The notes: generated by a model not told the origin, from the sequence alone. DNA of 64,000 nt from JAJDUF01 sp965214295 (GCA_965214295.1 OZ243944.1:1-64000); one strand, 5' to 3'; positions 25,041 through 34,064 are shown, numbered from the stretch's first letter. Numbers and translations are program-made.

Positions 25041-25274
25041 ATGAACGTTACCCAATACCGGCTGGCCAAGGCGATAGGTGTGGATGCACGCCGGATTCAC
25101 GCCACCGTTCACGGGGAGCGGGCCATCACTGCCGAGACGGCTCTGCTATTCTCGCGCTTCTTTGGCAATAGTGCAGAGTTCTGGCTGGGGCTGCAAAGCC
25201 AATACGATCTGGAAACCGCAGCAGACCGCCTTGCCGAGCGGCTGGATTTGGTGGCGGCGCACTCGAACGCCTAG
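25041..25274 (+). CDS. HigA/VapI-type antitoxin, N-terminally shortened
   Basis: 77 residues. MNVTQYRLAKAIGVDARRIH and AITAETALLFSRFFGNS form the Xre-type helix-turn-helix, and FWLGLQSQYDLETA is the hallmark C-terminal helix of HigA antitoxins. Typical members have about 20 more residues at the start (a HPGEIL... segment), which is not in frame upstream. No HigB toxin gene is on either side. It may be an orphan regulator or a decaying remnant. Confidence 0.75.
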   Translation: MNVTQYRLAKAIGVDARRIHATVHGERAITAETALLFSRFFGNSAEFWLGLQSQYDLETAADRLAERLDLVAAHSNA

Positions 25275-25484
25275 CCGGAGACCGGCGGGGTGAGGGTGAA
25301 GCTCCCCGGCGTGACGAGACGGTTCGATTAGTGACGGTAGCTACGGGGATAGAGCCGGTAATCCCCCTGAGAGGCTTTCTTTTCAAATCCTCCAATGCTT
25401 GCCATTCGTGTCACAACTGCTTGCTTTTCTCTTGCACGGCGCTGAAATGCCCCGCTGGGCCGGGGCGTCACCGGTGGTTCGAGG
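25275..25484. other. Intergenic stretch without a recognised feature
   Basis: A GC-rich palindrome-like end (GCCCCGCTGGGCCGGGGC near 25450) precedes the methyltransferase gene. Minus-strand frames here look spurious. Confidence 0.4.
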
Positions 25485-26552
25485 ATGATTAAGTACATCG
25501 GATCGAAGCGCCTCTTGATCCCGCACATCTTGCGTGTGGTGCAACGGCTTCCGCGTGTCTCCACGGTCGTAGACCTGTTCTCGGGCACCTGCCGCGTCGG
25601 GGCAGCACTCAAGCGCAGCGGCTACTCCGTTCACGTCAACGACCATAATGCGTATGCGTTCGCGCTGGGCCGCTGCTACGTGCAGGCCGACCGGAAGCGT
25701 TGGCTCCCGGAGGCGCAAAGACTGATTCCCATGCTGCAGCGACTACCGCCCAAACGCGGCTACTTCACGGAGACCTTCTGCGAGCGCTCCCGTTTCTTCC
25801 AGCCGCACAACGGCGCGCGTGTGGATGCGATGCGCGAGCAGATCGCGCGCTGGGCGCTGGAGCCGGAGCTGGAGGCGATCCTGCTGACCAGCCTGATGGA
25901 GGCCGCGGACCGAGTCGATTCGACCACCGGCTTGCAGATGGCTTTTCTCAAGGACTGGGCGCCACGATCCTACAACGACCTGGAGCTGCGCGTGCCCGAC
26001 CTCATTGCCGGCAGTGGCCGGGCCTCGTGTGCGGATGCAGAGCGCCTGGCTACGGATATCTCCGCCGACCTGGTGTATCTCGATCCGCCGTATAATCAGC
26101 ATTCCTATCTCGGCAACTATCATATTTGGGAGACGCTCGTGCGCTGGGATAAGCCCCCGGTATACGGTGTGGCCTGCAAGCGGATTGACTGCCGCGAGCG
26201 GAAGAGTGTGTTCAACTCGCGCCCTCGATGTCTCGCGGCACTACGCAAGATCATTAGGAGCATGGATTGTAGATACATACTCTTATCCTTCAACAACGAA
26301 GGGTATATCAACGAAAGAGATTTAATCGCTTTGCTCTCCGAGAGAGGATCCGTCGCTACGGCACACGTTGACTACAAGCGATACGTCGGCGCTCGGATAG
26401 GGGTCTACAATCCTTCCGGCGAGAAAGTCGGGCGGGTCAGTCATCTCCGCAACAAAGAGGCGCTCTTCCTGGTAGGCGAGCAGGAGGCTGTGGAGCCGGC
26501 TATCCGGGCGGCCGTCGGCGCCGGATACGCTGTCCAGCCGGCGCTGCTCTAG
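25485..26552 (+). CDS. D12-class (Dam-like) adenine-specific DNA methyltransferase
   Basis: 355 residues. The first motif is MIKYIGSKRLLIPHI (SAM/target region of the Dam group), then VVDLFSGTCRVGAALK (motif I, binds S-adenosyl methionine) and LVYLDPPYNQHSY (motif IV DPPY catalytic site). The order matches the alpha/D12 class, which methylates N6 of adenine. No restriction endonuclease gene adjoins it, so it is either a solitary regulator-type or an orphan enzyme. Next to it lies a shortened antitoxin, which suggests a small accessory patch. The recognition sequence cannot be predicted here. Confidence 0.85.
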   Translation: MIKYIGSKRLLIPHILRVVQRLPRVSTVVDLFSGTCRVGAALKRSGYSVHVNDHNAYAFALGRCYVQADRKRWLPEAQRLIPMLQRLPPKRGYFTETFCERSRFFQPHNGARVDAMREQIARWALEPELEAILLTSLMEAADRVDSTTGLQMAFLKDWAPRSYNDLELRVPDLIAGSGRASCADAERLATDISADLVYLDPPYNQHSYLGNYHIWETLVRWDKPPVYGVACKRIDCRERKSVFNSRPRCLAALRKIIRSMDCRYILLSFNNEGYINERDLIALLSERGSVATAHVDYKRYVGARIGVYNPSGEKVGRVSHLRNKEALFLVGEQEAVEPAIRAAVGAGYAVQPALL

Positions 26553-26654
26553 GTCACTACGGACTCCCAACCACACGGTAGAATCATCCTCGCCTGTCAT
26601 AATGCCCAGTCACTCTCGCTGAGAGCCTAGCACCGCCGCCCAAGGAGACACAGC

Positions 26655-27638
26655 ATGACCACCGCCATAGCCGTCCCTGAGCCAACCGCCTCGCTCCGGC
26701 TGGGCACCCCTACTCGTGATGCTTTCGGTCGGGCGCTACAAGAGCTGGGCCGCGCCGACGAGCGTATCGTGGTGGTGGACGGCGATGTCAACAACTCGAC
26801 GCGGACCGAATGGTTTGCGGCAGATTTCCCGGAGCGCTTCTTCAACGTCGGCATCGCCGAGTCCAACCTCGTCGGCGTCGCCGGCGGCTTGGCGGGCGCC
26901 GGCAAAATCCCGGTAGCGGCGAGCTTTGCCTGTTTTCTGATGTGCAACGCCTTCGATCAGCTCCGCATGGCGGTAGCCTTCCCCGGCTTGAACGTCAAGC
27001 TCGTCGGCACGCACGCCGGGATTTCCATCGGTGAAGACGGCCCCTCGCAGATGGGGATTGAGGACGTGGCCCTGGCCTGCTCGCTGCCGGGCGTGCAGGT
27101 GCTCGTGCCGGCCGACGAGGTAGCGACCCACCTCGCCCTGCAAGCGGCTATCGAGCACACCGGCCCGGTCTACCTGCGTGTGGGTCGCGGGGACGTGCCG
27201 GTGGTCTACGAATCGGCGGACGAATGTCCGTTTGCGCTCGGCACGGCCATCCGCGTGCGCGATGGCAGCGACGTGACCATCGTAGCCAACGGCCTCATGG
27301 TCGCAGCGGCGGTGGACGCCCACCACAAGCTCGCCGCCCGCGACATCTCCGCGTGCGTACTGGATATGGCCTCGGTCAAGCCGCTCGATACCGCGGCGCT
27401 GCTGAACGCCGCCTCGGAGACCGGGGCGTTGGTCGTCGCCGAGGAGCACCTGGCGCACGGCGGACTGGGTAGCGTGGTAGCGATGGCCCTCGCGCAAGCG
27501 CGTCCGACCCCGCTGGAGTTCGTGAACGTAGGCGACCGCTACGCCGAAAGCGGCCCCGGCGACGAGCTACTCGTCAAATACGGCCTCACCGGCGACGACC
27601 TCGTAGCCGCCGCCGAGCGCGCCCTCGCCCGCAAATAA
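26655..27638 (+). CDS. Transketolase C-terminal subunit
   Basis: 327 residues, covering only the pyrimidine-binding (with the FFNVGIAESNLVGVAGGLA Glu motif) and C-terminal domains of transketolase. This half is normally paired with an N-terminal PP-binding subunit in split transketolases, but no such gene lies next to it here. AGGAGA precedes the ATG. Split enzymes of this group have been linked to C4-C6 sugar or apiose-type metabolism; which applies cannot be told. Confidence 0.85.
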   Translation: MTTAIAVPEPTASLRLGTPTRDAFGRALQELGRADERIVVVDGDVNNSTRTEWFAADFPERFFNVGIAESNLVGVAGGLAGAGKIPVAASFACFLMCNAFDQLRMAVAFPGLNVKLVGTHAGISIGEDGPSQMGIEDVALACSLPGVQVLVPADEVATHLALQAAIEHTGPVYLRVGRGDVPVVYESADECPFALGTAIRVRDGSDVTIVANGLMVAAAVDAHHKLAARDISACVLDMASVKPLDTAALLNAASETGALVVAEEHLAHGGLGSVVAMALAQARPTPLEFVNVGDRYAESGPGDELLVKYGLTGDDLVAAAERALARK

Positions 27639-27734
27639 CGCAGTTCACACCCGGCGCGGTGTCACTTTCAGTATAGTTGTGGTATCCTCATTACGGATCG
27701 TTTCACTTAGCAGGTACTGGACAGGGTACTCAGG

Positions 27735-29099
27735 ATGTTTCAGGAAATTACGATCCGCAACTTCCGCACTCACCGCGACACGACCGTTACACTAGGGCCG
27801 ATCACGCTTATAATCGGCAACAATAACTCCGGCAAAACTAATCTTCTTACAGCACTCCAGCACTTTAGTCGTCTCATCGCACGTGGCCGACCGGATAATG
27901 TTCATCTTCGACATAGGCCAACAGTCAGACGTAGAGGGAGGCGTGGACCGAGACCTATATGGGAGAACGATTTCTTTCTACACCGCCATCGCCTGGCTGA
28001 CCGCGAAGAGCCGATGATCTTCAAGTGTAAGTGGCACAGTCCTAGCCTAGGACAAGTCAATTACACCATGGAGCTATACTCCATAGATGCACATCAGTCT
28101 CAGGTAGGCTGTCGCGAGCGTATTCGACTCTCCGCTACCGATAGCAAGGAGAAGGAGTTTTCCTTTGGCTTCGACCACCCCACGAACATTCCGGGACTAC
28201 GAACACTACTCACCGAAAGCAGTGGATTAGCTCCGAGTGAAATGATCCTATCCAATCGTTTTTTTCGCGACGCAGCATCATTTTTCACATACAATTTTCA
28301 GCCTTCATACCTGAAGTCCAGGATTGCAGTTGATTCTCTACCTCCGGATGACATGGCGGAAGAGGAGAGTCTTAGTCAGAATGGGGCATTAGAGGCTTCT
28401 ACATCCAGGGAAAGGCCCGGAATAGACCGGTTAGTCATTGCTTCTCAAATTGGCTACGAGGGCGGTAGACTTCAGGACATCCTCGCTGTTCTGGAGGACA
28501 AAGATCGCCAAACCTATGACCGCTTCATACTTCAGTTGAGGCGTTTCGAGAGTACCTTTCATGGCATTCTGGTCGACCGACAGCAGGAAGACCGTACTCG
28601 CGTTCGCTGGCAATTCGATCTACAACGGCGGGGTGCGCCAAGAGTGGATGCGTTTCCAATCGAAATAGTATCTGATGGTCTGCTCAGGGCAACCGCCATC
28701 AGCCTACTGGCTTCAATGCGAAACCCGCCTGCCCTACTCATGCTCGAAGAAATCGAAAACGGCCTAAATCCTGGAAATATCGGAGCGCTTATGTCATTAC
28801 TCTGGGAATCTCTGGGCACACCCGACTCTGCCCACCGTGGGTATCGTACCCAAGTGATTCTTACCTCACACAGTCCGTCCGTACTACGCGAATTCGCTGA
28901 TCATCTCAACTATGTATATCATGTTCGCCTTGACAAGCATGGCTACGTCAGTGATGTGCGAAATCTAGGAGAGACGTTGGAAGTCCTGCATGGTCTTGGA
29001 ACTATTGATGGTGAGCCAATAAATGTTGATGGGAAGCCTAGCGTTAGGCTGTCTCCTTATCAACTCACCGAGCTGTGGTATTCTGGGACCTTCGGCTAG
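27735..29099 (+). CDS. OLD/RecF-like AAA ATPase (first gene of a two-gene module)
   Basis: 454 residues. FQEITIRNFRTHRD is the typical start of SMC/RecF-like ATPases; Walker A GNNNSGKTN lies at about 29-37, the signature ISDGLLR at about 312, Walker B ALLMLEEIENGLNPG at about 334-348 and the switch His in ILTSHSPSVL. The insert between lobes is short, without a long coiled coil. The GC level is visibly lower than in flanking genes. The next gene starts right after the stop (TAG-ATG), so translation is coupled. Similar ATPases pair with nuclease-like partners in anti-phage systems. No TOPRIM domain is fused here. Confidence 0.8.
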   Translation: MFQEITIRNFRTHRDTTVTLGPITLIIGNNNSGKTNLLTALQHFSRLIARGRPDNVHLRHRPTVRRRGRRGPRPIWENDFFLHRHRLADREEPMIFKCKWHSPSLGQVNYTMELYSIDAHQSQVGCRERIRLSATDSKEKEFSFGFDHPTNIPGLRTLLTESSGLAPSEMILSNRFFRDAASFFTYNFQPSYLKSRIAVDSLPPDDMAEEESLSQNGALEASTSRERPGIDRLVIASQIGYEGGRLQDILAVLEDKDRQTYDRFILQLRRFESTFHGILVDRQQEDRTRVRWQFDLQRRGAPRVDAFPIEIVSDGLLRATAISLLASMRNPPALLMLEEIENGLNPGNIGALMSLLWESLGTPDSAHRGYRTQVILTSHSPSVLREFADHLNYVYHVRLDKHGYVSDVRNLGETLEVLHGLGTIDGEPINVDGKPSVRLSPYQLTELWYSGTFG

Positions 29100-29843
29100 A
29101 TGGTCGAGCCAGTCCAAGCATTCGATCGCTACCTCGGGATTATTGCTGACGGCCCCACTGATCGCGAGATATTAGCCAAGCTCGTCTGCTGCACTATTGA
29201 CAGCACAAGTGAATCGGATGATCCGAATCCCTTTACTAACATAGTGCTTTTGCACCAGACCATACGTCATCATGTAGATAAATTCTGGAATGAAGCATCC
29301 AAATCGGACGACTACAGGATTGCCAGCGGCCACGCTCGCACGTTTATAGGTAATGTCATGGCCGTACTCGATGGAAGTATTGACGAGTTCAAGCGAGAGG
29401 TGGGGCGGGATATTGAAGAACGGGATATCCTCATCATCAATACAGATTCCGAGAGAGTACTAAGAGATAAACATGTATACTTCGAGGAAGATTGGCCAGC
29501 TAATCTGTCGAAGACACTTGAGCTTGCAGTAGAGAAATACTATCATGTCAAGGCCCGTGACGGATACCTTCTCCCTCATCTTCCTTTGATCCTGCCGCTA
29601 GCTGTTTTCCCGAGCACGGAGATGATCGTTGCTGCAGCAGAAACTAATCCGTATGAGACATTTACATACCATGGGCAGCGACCTCACGAACTGAAGGCGC
29701 TTCTGTACGGGCAGGACTTCGGATTCGGTCAACTGGCTCTCGGTACCATCACCCCAGAATCCGTTGAGAGAATCTACGCGCACATCCCTGAAGCGAGGCT
29801 ATTTCTCCGCCTGCTATCCTGGAGTCGGTTTGGCTGGCCCTGA
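29100..29843 (+). CDS. Possible TOPRIM-like partner of the upstream ATPase
   Basis: 247 residues, not recognised with certainty. LGIIADGPTDREILAKLV near residues 12-29 resembles the first TOPRIM motif (VEGPTD...), with Asp in place of Glu, and DILIINTDSERVL near 117 could stand for the D-x-D motif. The middle is helical. AT-richer than the genome around it, and coupled to the ATPase gene. If the TOPRIM reading is right, it would act as the effector (nuclease) half of a two-gene OLD-like system; otherwise it is a dedicated unknown partner. Confidence 0.5.
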   Translation: MVEPVQAFDRYLGIIADGPTDREILAKLVCCTIDSTSESDDPNPFTNIVLLHQTIRHHVDKFWNEASKSDDYRIASGHARTFIGNVMAVLDGSIDEFKREVGRDIEERDILIINTDSERVLRDKHVYFEEDWPANLSKTLELAVEKYYHVKARDGYLLPHLPLILPLAVFPSTEMIVAAAETNPYETFTYHGQRPHELKALLYGQDFGFGQLALGTITPESVERIYAHIPEARLFLRLLSWSRFGWP

Positions 29844-30011
29844 TTAACGCGCAGAGTAGCAGCTACCACCTCCTGCACGGCCGCGCCTGCTGGCGATCCC
29901 ATTGCGCTCTCCCCTACCCGCGGTGTCAGCGAGGCGGTATGCTCCTAACAGTTGGCACCGTGCATGCCGTCTACACTGCCGGGAGTGCGCTGTCGCGCGG
30001 TGTCACTACGA

Positions 30012-31766
30012 TCAAGTATTGAGCCGCCGGAGCAACCGCAGCTCCAGTGCCCTCAACTCGGCCTTCAGCTTGCCGATGTCACTTTGTAGCTCGGCCCGCA
30101 GGGCTGCCAGATCGGCCGGCGTCGCAGCGTGACGCGCTGTCCCGACGGCCGGTGCTGCCACCGCGGGCCGGCCCGGCTGCTCAGGCTTCTGCTCCGTTGT
30201 GTCCGGCGGACAGCTGGCCCCACGCACGTCGTCTATGCCCCGGAGCCACACCTGGAAGGCACGATCACGCGGCGCGCAAAGCTCCGTATTGTCGAAGTAG
30301 AACTGCTCTAGCGCCTTTAGCCCCGTCAAACTCTGCGGGAGCGGCCCCGCTAGGCTGTTGTGGGAGAGCACTAGCTCCATGAGATGGTCCAGCCAGCTCC
30401 ATTCCGCCGGCAGCGCGCTCTGCAAGTTGTTGCGGGAGAGGTCCAGCCGCTCGAGCTTGCTCAGGCGTCCCCACTCGGCCGGCAGCGTGCCCTGGAGGTT
30501 GTTGTCGGCGAGGTTCAGTACCCCAAGACTGTCCAAGTTGCCCCACTCAGGGGGCAGTGCCCCGGTCAAGCTGTTGCCGGCGAGGTTGAGCAGCCGGAGA
30601 CCGTTCAGCGCACCCCACGCGGGGGGGAGTGCCCCCGCCAGGTTATTGCCAGCGAGGTTGAGTATCCCGAGTTGGCCCAGGGCGCCCCACTCGGCCGGCA
30701 ACGGCCCTCGGAGGTTGTTGCCACGCAGGTTCAGCATCTCGATGTTGCTCAGGTGCCCCCACTCCACCGGCAGTACGCCCCGCAGGTTGTTGCCACGCAA
30801 GGACAGCGACGCGATGTTGCTCAGGTGGCTCCAGGCCACAGGCAGCGGCCCACCCAGTTTGTTGCCGTGCAGCCACAGCAACTCCAGGCGCCTCAGCGCG
30901 CCCCACTCCGCCGGCAACGGCCCCCGCAGGTTGTTGCCATGCAGCCACAGCCCTTCGAGGCAGCCCAGCGTGCCCCACTCCGCCGGCAGCACGCCCCGCA
31001 GGCCGTTGTCGGCGAGATCCAGCCTCACGAGAGTGCTCAGGCGGCCCCACTGCGCGGGCAGCACGCCCTGGAGGTTGTTGTCGGCGAGGTTGAATACCCT
31101 GATATAGGCCAGCGCGCCCCACTCGGGAGGCAGTGGCCCACTCAGGCTGTTGCCGAAGAGGAGCAGTACCTCCAGATTCAGCAGCCGGCCCCATTCCGCC
31201 GGCAGCGGCCCTACCAGGCCGTTGTCGGCGAGGTTCAGCACCGTGAGGTTGTCCAGCCGGCTCCACGCCGCCGGCAGTGGCCCGCTCAGGCTGTTGTCGG
31301 CGAGGTTCAGCACCCTGAGATTGTCCAACTGGCCCCACGCGCCAGGCAGTGACCCAGCCAGGCTGTTGCGGGAGAGGTCCAGCACGTCGAGGCGTCGCAG
31401 GTGGTTCCACTCGGTCGGCAGTGGCCCGTTCAGGTGGTTGCCGGCCAGCTCCAGCACCTCCAGGCTCCCCAGGCGGTCCCAGGCGGCCGGCAGTGCTCCA
31501 CCCAGGCCATTGCCAGCCAGCTCCAGCACCTGCAGGTTGCTCAGGTGGCCCAGCTCTGCCGGGAGCGATCCGGTCAGATTGTTGCCGGCGAGGGACAGCT
31601 CCATGACACAGCCGTCGGTATCGGTGGTGACGCCGTACCAGTCGCTGAGGGGCACATCACTCAACCAGTTCGTGGTGTCAGTCCAGTGCGCGCCGTCCGT
31701 CGCCTCGTAGAGCGCGACCAGCGCGGCCCGGTCCCGCTGCACCGCCTCGCTTGCTGGCAATCCCAT
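30012..31766 (-). CDS. Leucine-rich-repeat protein with C-terminal coiled coil
   Basis: 584 residues. The N-terminal cap holds DRAALVALYEATDGAHW and WYGVTTD, the 'LRR N-terminal' type seen in plant-like receptors. About 18-19 repeats of 24 residues follow with consensus L-L-L-N-L-GPLPAEW, i.e. the LxGxLP plant-type LRR. A capping segment (LTGLKALEQFYFDNTELC) precedes a Pro/Ala linker and a C-terminal heptad helix (LRAELQSDIGKLKAELRAL). No signal peptide is visible. It is probably a protein-binding scaffold. Its first 178 bases are nearly identical to those of the downstream-numbered paralogue at 34 kb, a sign of recent duplication. Confidence 0.85.
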   Translation of the reverse strand: MGLPASEAVQRDRAALVALYEATDGAHWTDTTNWLSDVPLSDWYGVTTDTDGCVMELSLAGNNLTGSLPAELGHLSNLQVLELAGNGLGGALPAAWDRLGSLEVLELAGNHLNGPLPTEWNHLRRLDVLDLSRNSLAGSLPGAWGQLDNLRVLNLADNSLSGPLPAAWSRLDNLTVLNLADNGLVGPLPAEWGRLLNLEVLLLFGNSLSGPLPPEWGALAYIRVFNLADNNLQGVLPAQWGRLSTLVRLDLADNGLRGVLPAEWGTLGCLEGLWLHGNNLRGPLPAEWGALRRLELLWLHGNKLGGPLPVAWSHLSNIASLSLRGNNLRGVLPVEWGHLSNIEMLNLRGNNLRGPLPAEWGALGQLGILNLAGNNLAGALPPAWGALNGLRLLNLAGNSLTGALPPEWGNLDSLGVLNLADNNLQGTLPAEWGRLSKLERLDLSRNNLQSALPAEWSWLDHLMELVLSHNSLAGPLPQSLTGLKALEQFYFDNTELCAPRDRAFQVWLRGIDDVRGASCPPDTTEQKPEQPGRPAVAAPAVGTARHAATPADLAALRAELQSDIGKLKAELRALELRLLRRLNT

Positions 31767-31804
31767 CGCTCTCTCCCTCCGCCGGCGGCTTCCGTGAGCC
31801 GGAG
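31627..31804 (-). repeat. 178-bp duplicate of the LRR gene 5' region (copy 1)
   Basis: Covers the start codon, upstream leader and N-terminal cap of the first LRR gene. By eye it differs from the copy at 33887-34064 at about three positions. Confidence 0.85.
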
Positions 31805-31809
31805 CGCCT

Positions 31810-34026
31810 CTAGCAGTTCTCGCCGCGCACGTCGCCTATACCCCGGAGCCACTCCTGGAAGGCACGGTCCCGCGGCGCACAAAGCCCCGTGTCGTCGAAG
31901 TAAAACAGCGCAAGCATCGTCAACCCGGTCAGACTCTGTGGTAGTGGCCCTGTCAGGTGGTTGTCATAGAGAGTTAGCCAATACAGCCATCTCAACTGTC
32001 CCCACTCGACGGGCAGTGGCCCCACCAGACTGTTGTTGAATAGCATCAGTTCCGTGAGGCTCTGCAGGCGGCCCCACTCAGCCGGGAGTGTCCCCGTGAA
32101 GCTATTGTCAGAGAGCCAGAGCCGCCGGAGGTAGACTAGCTTTCCCCACGCTCTCGGCAGTGGTCCGGTCAGGTTGTTTCGGTAGAGGAACAGCCATCCG
32201 AGGTTGCCCAGGCAGGACCAATCGGTGGGCAGTGGCCCACTCAGCTTGTTGCCAGAGAGGTTCAGCACCCCGAGGTTATTCATTTGGGACCACTCGGCAG
32301 GCAGTGGGCCGCTCAACTCGTTGTTAGGGAGATCCAGTCTCTCAAGGTGATCTAGCTTGCCCAACTCCGCCGGGAGTTGTCCCTTCAGGTTGTTTTTCCA
32401 GAGTTTCAGTTCCATGACGCGGCCACTGCTGACATCAGTGGTGACGCCGTACCAATCGCCGAGGGGTGCGTCGCTCAACCAGTTCGTGTTGTTCTTCCAG
32501 TGCGGGCCGTCCGTCGCCTCGTAGAGGGCGACCAGCCCAGCCTTATCACGTGGATCCGCTGCGCCTGGTATACAGTTGGCACCGCGGACGCGGTATGTGC
32601 CTCGGAGCCATGCCCGGAAGGTGCGGCCCGGCGGCGCGCATAGCTCCGTGTTGTCGAAGTGAAAATGCTCCAGTGCTGTCAGCCCCGTCAGACTCAGCGG
32701 CAGTGACCCCGCCAGCTTGTTGTGGGAGAGATACAGCGACTCGAGCTTGCTCAGGCGGCCCCACGTGGCTGGGATTGGCCCTATCAGATCGTTGTTGTGG
32801 AGTACCAGACTCTCAAGGCTGCTCAGGTGCCCCCACGCGGCGGGCAGTGGCCCCGTCAGGCAGTTACTGGCAAGGTCCAGCCGCTTGAGGTTGCTCAACT
32901 GACCCCAAGCCGCGGGGAGTGGGCCGGTCAAGTCGTTGCCGTCGAGCGTCAGCCACCAGAGGTTGTTCAAGTGGCACCACGCGGCGGGCAGTGCCCCCGT
33001 CAAGTTGTTGCCGTGCATGAGCAGCACCGTGAGGTTACTTAGGTGCCCTAACTCTGCCGGGAGTGGTCCTGTCAAGCTGTTGTTGGAGAGGTCCAGTCGC
33101 TCAAGGTGTTCCAGCTGGACCAACTCTGTCGGTAGCTTCCCCGTCAGGTTGTTGCCGCCTCCACCGAGTCTCAGTTCCGTGACGCGGCCGGCAGCGTCGG
33201 CGGTAACACCATGCCAGGAACCGAGGGGCGCATCGCTCAACCAGTTCGCGCTCTCCCTCCAGTTCACACCGCCCGTCGCCTCGTAGAGTGCGACCAGCGC
33301 GGCCCGGTCCTGCTGTGGAAGCGAGGTCGTCAGGCTGTTGCCGACAAGCCCCAATTGCTTGACACTGTGCAGGCTGCCCCACTCTACTGGCAGTGGCCCC
33401 GTCAGATTGTTGCAGGCGAGGTCCAGTATCTCGACTTTGCTCATCTGGCCCCACTCGGCCGGCACCTGTCTCGTTAGGTTGTTGGAGCCGAGGTTCAACT
33501 CCGTGAGGTTGGCCTGGTGGGCCCACTCGGCTGGGAGCGGCCCCACCAGGTTGTTGTAACTGAGCCACAGCGTCTTGAGATTCCTCAGATGGCCCCACAC
33601 GCCGGGCAGTGACCCTGTCAGGTTGTTGTTGCCCAGGTGCAGTATCTCCAATTTGCTCAGTTGGCCCCATGCACCGGGCAGTGGCCCTTCAAAGCTGTTA
33701 GAGTTGAGGACCAGGTGCCTGAGGTTGCTCAAGTGAACTAACTCCACCGGCAGTGGGCCGTTCAGTTTGTTGTAGGAGAGTCTCAGTTCCGTGAGTTGGG
33801 CAAGATCACCCAACTCGGCTGGCAGGATTCCCCTCAGGTTGTTGAAGCCGAGGTCTAGTTCCGTGACATGGCCCTCAACGTCAGTAGTGACGCCGTACCA
33901 GTCGCTGAGGGGCACATCACTCAACCAGTTCGTGGTGTCAGTCCAGTGCGCGCCGTCCGTCGCCTCGTAGAGCGCGACCAGCGCGGCCCGGTCCCGCTGC
34001 ACCGCCTCGCTTGCTGGCACCCCCAT
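31810..34026 (-). CDS. Multi-module leucine-rich-repeat protein
   Basis: 738 residues with three N-terminal-cap modules (near residues 10, 250 and 515; each has a VALYEAT...W...NWLSD...W.GVT pattern), each followed by a block of 24-residue LxGxLP repeats, and two internal capping segments (NTELCAPPGRTF, DTGLCAPRDRAF). The first module ends without its own capping segment and runs into the second cap (TTSLPQQDRAALVALY), indicating an in-frame fusion. No signal peptide is visible and, unlike the neighbouring paralogue, no coiled coil follows. Likely binds proteins; target unknown. Confidence 0.85.
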   Translation of the reverse strand: MGVPASEAVQRDRAALVALYEATDGAHWTDTTNWLSDVPLSDWYGVTTDVEGHVTELDLGFNNLRGILPAELGDLAQLTELRLSYNKLNGPLPVELVHLSNLRHLVLNSNSFEGPLPGAWGQLSKLEILHLGNNNLTGSLPGVWGHLRNLKTLWLSYNNLVGPLPAEWAHQANLTELNLGSNNLTRQVPAEWGQMSKVEILDLACNNLTGPLPVEWGSLHSVKQLGLVGNSLTTSLPQQDRAALVALYEATGGVNWRESANWLSDAPLGSWHGVTADAAGRVTELRLGGGGNNLTGKLPTELVQLEHLERLDLSNNSLTGPLPAELGHLSNLTVLLMHGNNLTGALPAAWCHLNNLWWLTLDGNDLTGPLPAAWGQLSNLKRLDLASNCLTGPLPAAWGHLSSLESLVLHNNDLIGPIPATWGRLSKLESLYLSHNKLAGSLPLSLTGLTALEHFHFDNTELCAPPGRTFRAWLRGTYRVRGANCIPGAADPRDKAGLVALYEATDGPHWKNNTNWLSDAPLGDWYGVTTDVSSGRVMELKLWKNNLKGQLPAELGKLDHLERLDLPNNELSGPLPAEWSQMNNLGVLNLSGNKLSGPLPTDWSCLGNLGWLFLYRNNLTGPLPRAWGKLVYLRRLWLSDNSFTGTLPAEWGRLQSLTELMLFNNSLVGPLPVEWGQLRWLYWLTLYDNHLTGPLPQSLTGLTMLALFYFDDTGLCAPRDRAFQEWLRGIGDVRGENC

Positions 34027-34064
34027 CGCTCTCTCCCTCCGCCGGCGGCGTCCGTGAGCCGGAG
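33887..34064 (-). repeat. 178-bp duplicate of the LRR gene 5' region (copy 2)
   Basis: Counterpart of 31627-31804, covering the leader, start codon and cap of the larger LRR gene. The near identity reaches about 38 bases upstream of the start codon. Confidence 0.85.

Noticed and set aside
25328..25612. Minus-strand frame ending QGDYRLYPRSYRH
   Set aside because: No supporting start or family, overlaps the methyltransferase start; looks spurious.
30384..31352. Gln/Pro/Arg-rich repeat-like frame opposite the LRR gene
   Set aside because: The 72-bp DNA period of the LRR repeats makes the antisense frame look repetitive; no ribosome site or fold.
30300..34000. Possible CRISPR or satellite array because of a regular 72-bp period
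   Set aside because: The period equals 24 codons of LRR sequence, units vary in sequence, and no constant repeat/spacer structure exists.
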